Positions 59,714 to 64,000 of a stretch of 64,000 nt of DNA are shown here, in pieces. A program made the position numbers and the translations under genes. The stretch comes from Streptomyces sp. ISL-96. GTDB lineage: Bacteria; Actinomycetota; Actinomycetes; Streptomycetales; Streptomycetaceae. The notes beneath the pieces are model-generated. The model saw only the letters and a list, made by a program, of their open reading frames with translations, was not told the origin of the DNA and did no database searches. Within the stretch, counting starts at the first letter, position 1. Each line of letters starts with the position of its first letter. Where the stretch lies: NCBI RefSeq assembly GCF_018614035.1, contig NZ_JAGGPA010000025.1:248001-312000 (forward strand), read 5' to 3'.

Positions 59714-60340
59714 CTAGGCCTCGAAAGGGCGGGCCGGCCACGGCGCGTCGGCCGGGCGCAGGGCCTCGATGCCGTCGCCCGCCAGCGCGGCCGTCAGCGC
59801 GAGGACGCCCACCGCCAGGCACGTGTTGTGCAGCTCCCCGGCGAGCACGCCCCGCACGAGCTCCGGAAGGGGAACCCGCGCGTGCTCCATATCGGCCTCC
59901 TCCTCCTCGACCTCGAAGCGCTCGCCCTCGACCGCCGACAAGTCCCGCGCGAAGAAGATCCGTACGGCCTCGTCGCAGCCCCCCGGCGTCGGGTAGACGT
60001 CGGCCAGTACGTGCCACTCCTCCGCCTTGACGTGCGCCTCCTCGTACAGCTCCCGTTGAGCCGCGCTCAGCGGGTTCTCACCGGGTACGTCGAGCAGGCC
60101 GGCCGGGATCTCCCACAGCTTCTGGCGCACGGGGTGCCGGTACTGACGGATGACCAGCACACGGTCGTTCTCGTCCAGGGCCAGGACCGCCACGGAACCG
60201 GGGTGCACCTGGTAGTCGCGGCGCACCACACTGCCGTTGGGCATGACCACGTCGTCCGTACGGACACTCGTCTTGTTGCCCGTGAAGGGAACCGCGGTCG
60301 CGGTGACCTGCCACTCCTCGGGCGCGTCCTTGATGGTCAT
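59714..60340 (-). CDS. Nudix hydrolase, ADP-ribose pyrophosphatase type
   Basis: Hydrolyses ADP-ribose or a similar nucleoside diphosphate derivative, 208 aa. The beta-rich N-terminus (VVMPNGSVVRRDYQVHPGSVAVLALDENDRVLVIRQYRHPV) is the ADPR-ase domain-swap region; the Nudix box reads AGLLDVPGENPLSAAQRELYEEAHV, with His in place of the usual Gly near its end, a variation I recall in streptomycete members. ATG 60340. It lies 91 bases downstream of pyrG, with the pyrG terminator between. Confidence 0.9.
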   Translation of the reverse strand: MTIKDAPEEWQVTATAVPFTGNKTSVRTDDVVMPNGSVVRRDYQVHPGSVAVLALDENDRVLVIRQYRHPVRQKLWEIPAGLLDVPGENPLSAAQRELYEEAHVKAEEWHVLADVYPTPGGCDEAVRIFFARDLSAVEGERFEVEEEEADMEHARVPLPELVRGVLAGELHNTCLAVGVLALTAALAGDGIEALRPADAPWPARPFEA

Positions 60341-60368
60341 GAAAGCCGTCCTCCCTCGTGCAAAGAAA

Positions 60369-60405
60369 ACCGGGGCACGTGCCCTGATCAGGCCCGTACC
60401 CCGGT
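60369..60405 (-). terminator. Terminator of pyrG
   Basis: ACCGGGGCACG (60369-60379) pairs with CGTACCCCGGT (60395-60405) with one C/A mismatch; the inner CCTGATCAGG is itself a palindrome. It lies 26 bases past the pyrG stop. Confidence 0.65.
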
Positions 60406-60431
60406 CAACCGTATCGCGTACCGCTAGCGCG

Positions 60432-62081
<1,650 letters not shown>

Positions 62082-62580
62082 CGCCAAGAGGGGGCTCCCG
62101 TGGTCGCGTAGTGAGGTGCGTACCGGCTGCCGGACCGGAATCCGGGTGGCGCCGTCGCTGCGGTTTCGGGGCGCCTGATCGTCACAGACTGGCCACCGGT
62201 CCACGGGGTACCAGGGTATCAGCGACGGGACGGGGCTGCTTCCGGCCGCGCGCCGCGTCTCGTGCTCGCCAGTGCTCGCGAATCCCTCGCGAACGCCCGC
62301 GAGCGCTCGCCGGCAGCCATCGTCTGCCACCTGCGACACCTGGGTCTCACACAAAGCTCACCCACAACTCACCCTTGGCTCACTCGTTCGGCGCACTCCT
62401 GTTGCCGGTACCGTCGCGCAGAGCACTTGGCTGGGACGTATCCTGCTCGGATACATCGCTGCGAGCCGGCCGGCGAAGGCACCATCACCGCCCGCTCCCG
62501 GGACCAAGAGCTCGTCGAAAATCCCCTGACCGCAAGTGCCCCAATGGGGCGGACGTGGCCGTTCGACTGGAGATTGCAAC
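62082..62580. other. Divergent spacer between pyrG and GH15 genes
   Basis: About 500 bases without a supported gene. It contains a cluster of GCTCGC-type repeats (GTGCTCGC at 62262-62269 and again at 62272-62279, with the inverted pair GCTCGCG/CGCGAGC at 62274-62280 and 62298-62304) and then several CTCAC pentamers around 62345-62395. This may be promoter or regulator DNA for the two divergent genes. Confidence 0.5.
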
Positions 62581-64000
62581 GTGGCCGGGCGCATCGAGGA
62601 CTACGCACTTATCGGAGACATGCAGACCGCGGCACTGGTCTGCAGGGACGGCACGGTCGACTGGCTGTGCCTTCCCCGCTTCGACTCACACGCCGTTTTT
62701 GCCGGACTGCTCGGCACCGAGGAACACGGATTCTGGCGGATCGGGCCCGCGCACACGGCCGACGCCGGACCACCGGCGGCAAACCGCCGCCGTTACCGCG
62801 GGGACTCTCTGATCCTCGAATCCGAGTGGGACACCCCCCGCGGCACCGTCAGGGTGACCGATTTCATGCCGCCGCGCGACGGGGCGCCCCAGCTGATCCG
62901 GATCGTCGAAGGCGTCAGCGGCCGCGTGCGCATGCGCTCCGCGCTGCGGATGCGTTTCAGTTACGGGCGGGTGGTGCCCTGGGTCCACAAGGTCGACACG
63001 CGCACGGTCGCCGTCGCCGGACCCGACTCGGTCTGGCTCGACGCCGACGCCGACACGTACGGCAAAAACCTGACGACGTACTCCGATTTCACCGTCGCGC
63101 CCGGTGACCGGATCACGTTCACCATCAGCTGGCAGCCCTCGCACAAGGCGGAGCCGCCGCTGCCGGAGCCCGAGGCCTCGCTGGAGGCGACCGCCGAATT
63201 CTGGAGCGACTGGGTCGAGCAGTGCACGTACCACGGCCCCTACCGCGAGGCCGTGATCCGCTCGCTGATCACCCTCAAGGCGCTGACGTACGCCCCGACC
63301 GGCGGCATCGTCGCCGCGCCGACGACGTCGCTGCCGGAGGAGATCGGCGGCGTACGCAACTGGGACTACCGCTACACCTGGCTGCGGGACGCGGCGATCA
63401 CGCTGTCTTCGCTCCTGCGCACCGGCTACCGCGAAGAGGCGCGGGCGTGGCGTGAGTGGCTGCTGCGGGCGGTCGCGGGCGATCCGGAGAACCTGCAGAT
63501 CATGTACGGGATCGCGGGCGAGCGTGAGCTGGGCGAGGCGGAGCTGGACTGGCTTCCCGGCTACGAGAATTCGACGCCTGTACGGGTCGGCAACGGCGCG
63601 GCGCACCAGTTGCAGCTGGACGTCTACGGCGAGGTCACCGAGGCTCTGCACCTGGCCCATATGACGGGCCTGACGCGCAACGACTACGCCTCGCTGCTCC
63701 AGCTGAAGCTGATCCGCTACCTGGAGGATCACTGGAACGAGAAGGACGAGGGCATCTGGGAGGTGCGCGGCCCGCGCCGCCACTTCGTGCACTCCAAGGT
63801 GATGGCCTGGGTCGCCGTCGACCGGACGATCAAGCTGATCGAGATGGGCGACGCGGACGGCCCGGTCGAGAAGTGGCGCGAACTGCGCGACGAGATCCAC
63901 CGCGATGTGTGTGAGAAGGGCTACGACCCGGAGCGCAACACCTTCACGCAGTCGTACGGGTCGAAGGAGCTGGACGCCTCCCTGCTGCTCATTCCGCAGA
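62581..64000 (+). CDS. Glycoside hydrolase family 15 (glucoamylase/trehalase-like), 3' partial
   Basis: Cytosolic alpha-glucan or trehalose hydrolase; the window ends after 473 codons and GH15 proteins of this kind are ~600 aa. N-terminal beta-sandwich starts AGRIEDYALIGDMQTAALVCRDGTVDWLCLPRFDS. The (alpha/alpha)6 barrel begins near residue 215 with EAVIRSLITLKALTYAPTGGIVAAPTTSLPEEIGG and VRNWDYRYTWLRDAAITL. GTG 62581 follows GGAGATTGCAAC. It is divergent from pyrG. The same family in mycobacteria includes trehalase, so trehalose is a fair guess. Confidence 0.9.
   Translation, partial: MAGRIEDYALIGDMQTAALVCRDGTVDWLCLPRFDSHAVFAGLLGTEEHGFWRIGPAHTADAGPPAANRRRYRGDSLILESEWDTPRGTVRVTDFMPPRDGAPQLIRIVEGVSGRVRMRSALRMRFSYGRVVPWVHKVDTRTVAVAGPDSVWLDADADTYGKNLTTYSDFTVAPGDRITFTISWQPSHKAEPPLPEPEASLEATAEFWSDWVEQCTYHGPYREAVIRSLITLKALTYAPTGGIVAAPTTSLPEEIGGVRNWDYRYTWLRDAAITLSSLLRTGYREEARAWREWLLRAVAGDPENLQIMYGIAGERELGEAELDWLPGYENSTPVRVGNGAAHQLQLDVYGEVTEALHLAHMTGLTRNDYASLLQLKLIRYLEDHWNEKDEGIWEVRGPRRHFVHSKVMAWVAVDRTIKLIEMGDADGPVEKWRELRDEIHRDVCEKGYDPERNTFTQSYGSKELDASLLLIPQ

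Overview
High GC content, GTG/TTG starts, 1-4 base gene overlaps (GTGA, ATGA) and the gene content (streptogrisin B, SepF paralogue, DnaE2, Rpf, LAxTG-anchored LPMO, ParA-ScpAB block, pyrG) indicate a Streptomyces or very close actinomycete chromosome. The gene order from the LPMO to pyrG resembles what I remember of the S. coelicolor SCO1734-SCO1776 region, so most of the window is core chromosome arm/core boundary DNA with a few accessory insertions. This assignment comes from memory of the families; no search was run.

Layout. 1-5.9 kb: surface-polysaccharide genes (flippase fused to a GT-C-like membrane domain, GH39-like hydrolase) and an AAA ATPase. 6.2-10 kb: a disturbed zone holding a GntR regulator, an internally deleted GNAT gene coupled to a DUF402 gene, and a second GNAT gene split by a 1.8 kb tnpB-only element. 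10-13.9 kb: tripartite tricarboxylate transporter tctCBA (the split GNAT gene was its fourth member) with a divergent response regulator. 14-25 kb: exported enzymes (AA10 LPMO, lipase, two S1 proteases) around a dnaE2/imuB-like mutagenic polymerase pair with a LexA-like box. 24.7-35.9 kb: DUF1684, a DUF5685 protein with an extreme Cys tail, a SepF-like divisome protein, acyl-CoA dehydrogenase, MFS exporter, PAP2 phosphatase, I78 inhibitor, WYL regulator and a GT4 pair. 36-41.7 kb: a branched-chain-amino-acid-type ABC uptake system with a permease-permease-ATPase fusion. 41.6-43.7 kb: Rpf-LysM muralytic protein and two unknowns.

43.7-57.2 kb is the conserved housekeeping block, nearly all on the minus strand: parA - RHH protein - scpA - scpB - rluB, an NrtR/ADP-ribosylglycohydrolase pair with a perfect palindromic operator, then aroH - tyrA - cmk - plsC - der. 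56-64 kb carries ald, a TPR/NB-ARC-like ATPase, an ADP-ribose Nudix hydrolase, pyrG and the start of a GH15 enzyme.

The most unusual signals are (i) a zinc-finger-less TnpB element inserted in the acetyl-CoA loop of a GNAT gene, with an ORF tail that probably overlaps a guide-RNA scaffold; (ii) a dispersed GC-rich repeat present about five times, one copy translated in frame as the linker of the ABC fusion protein and another supplying a gene's stop codon; (iii) regulatory palindromes upstream of nrtR and dnaE2; (iv) an internally deleted GNAT ORF kept in frame ahead of a coupled gene. I saw no CRISPR array, prophage, tRNA or rRNA gene.
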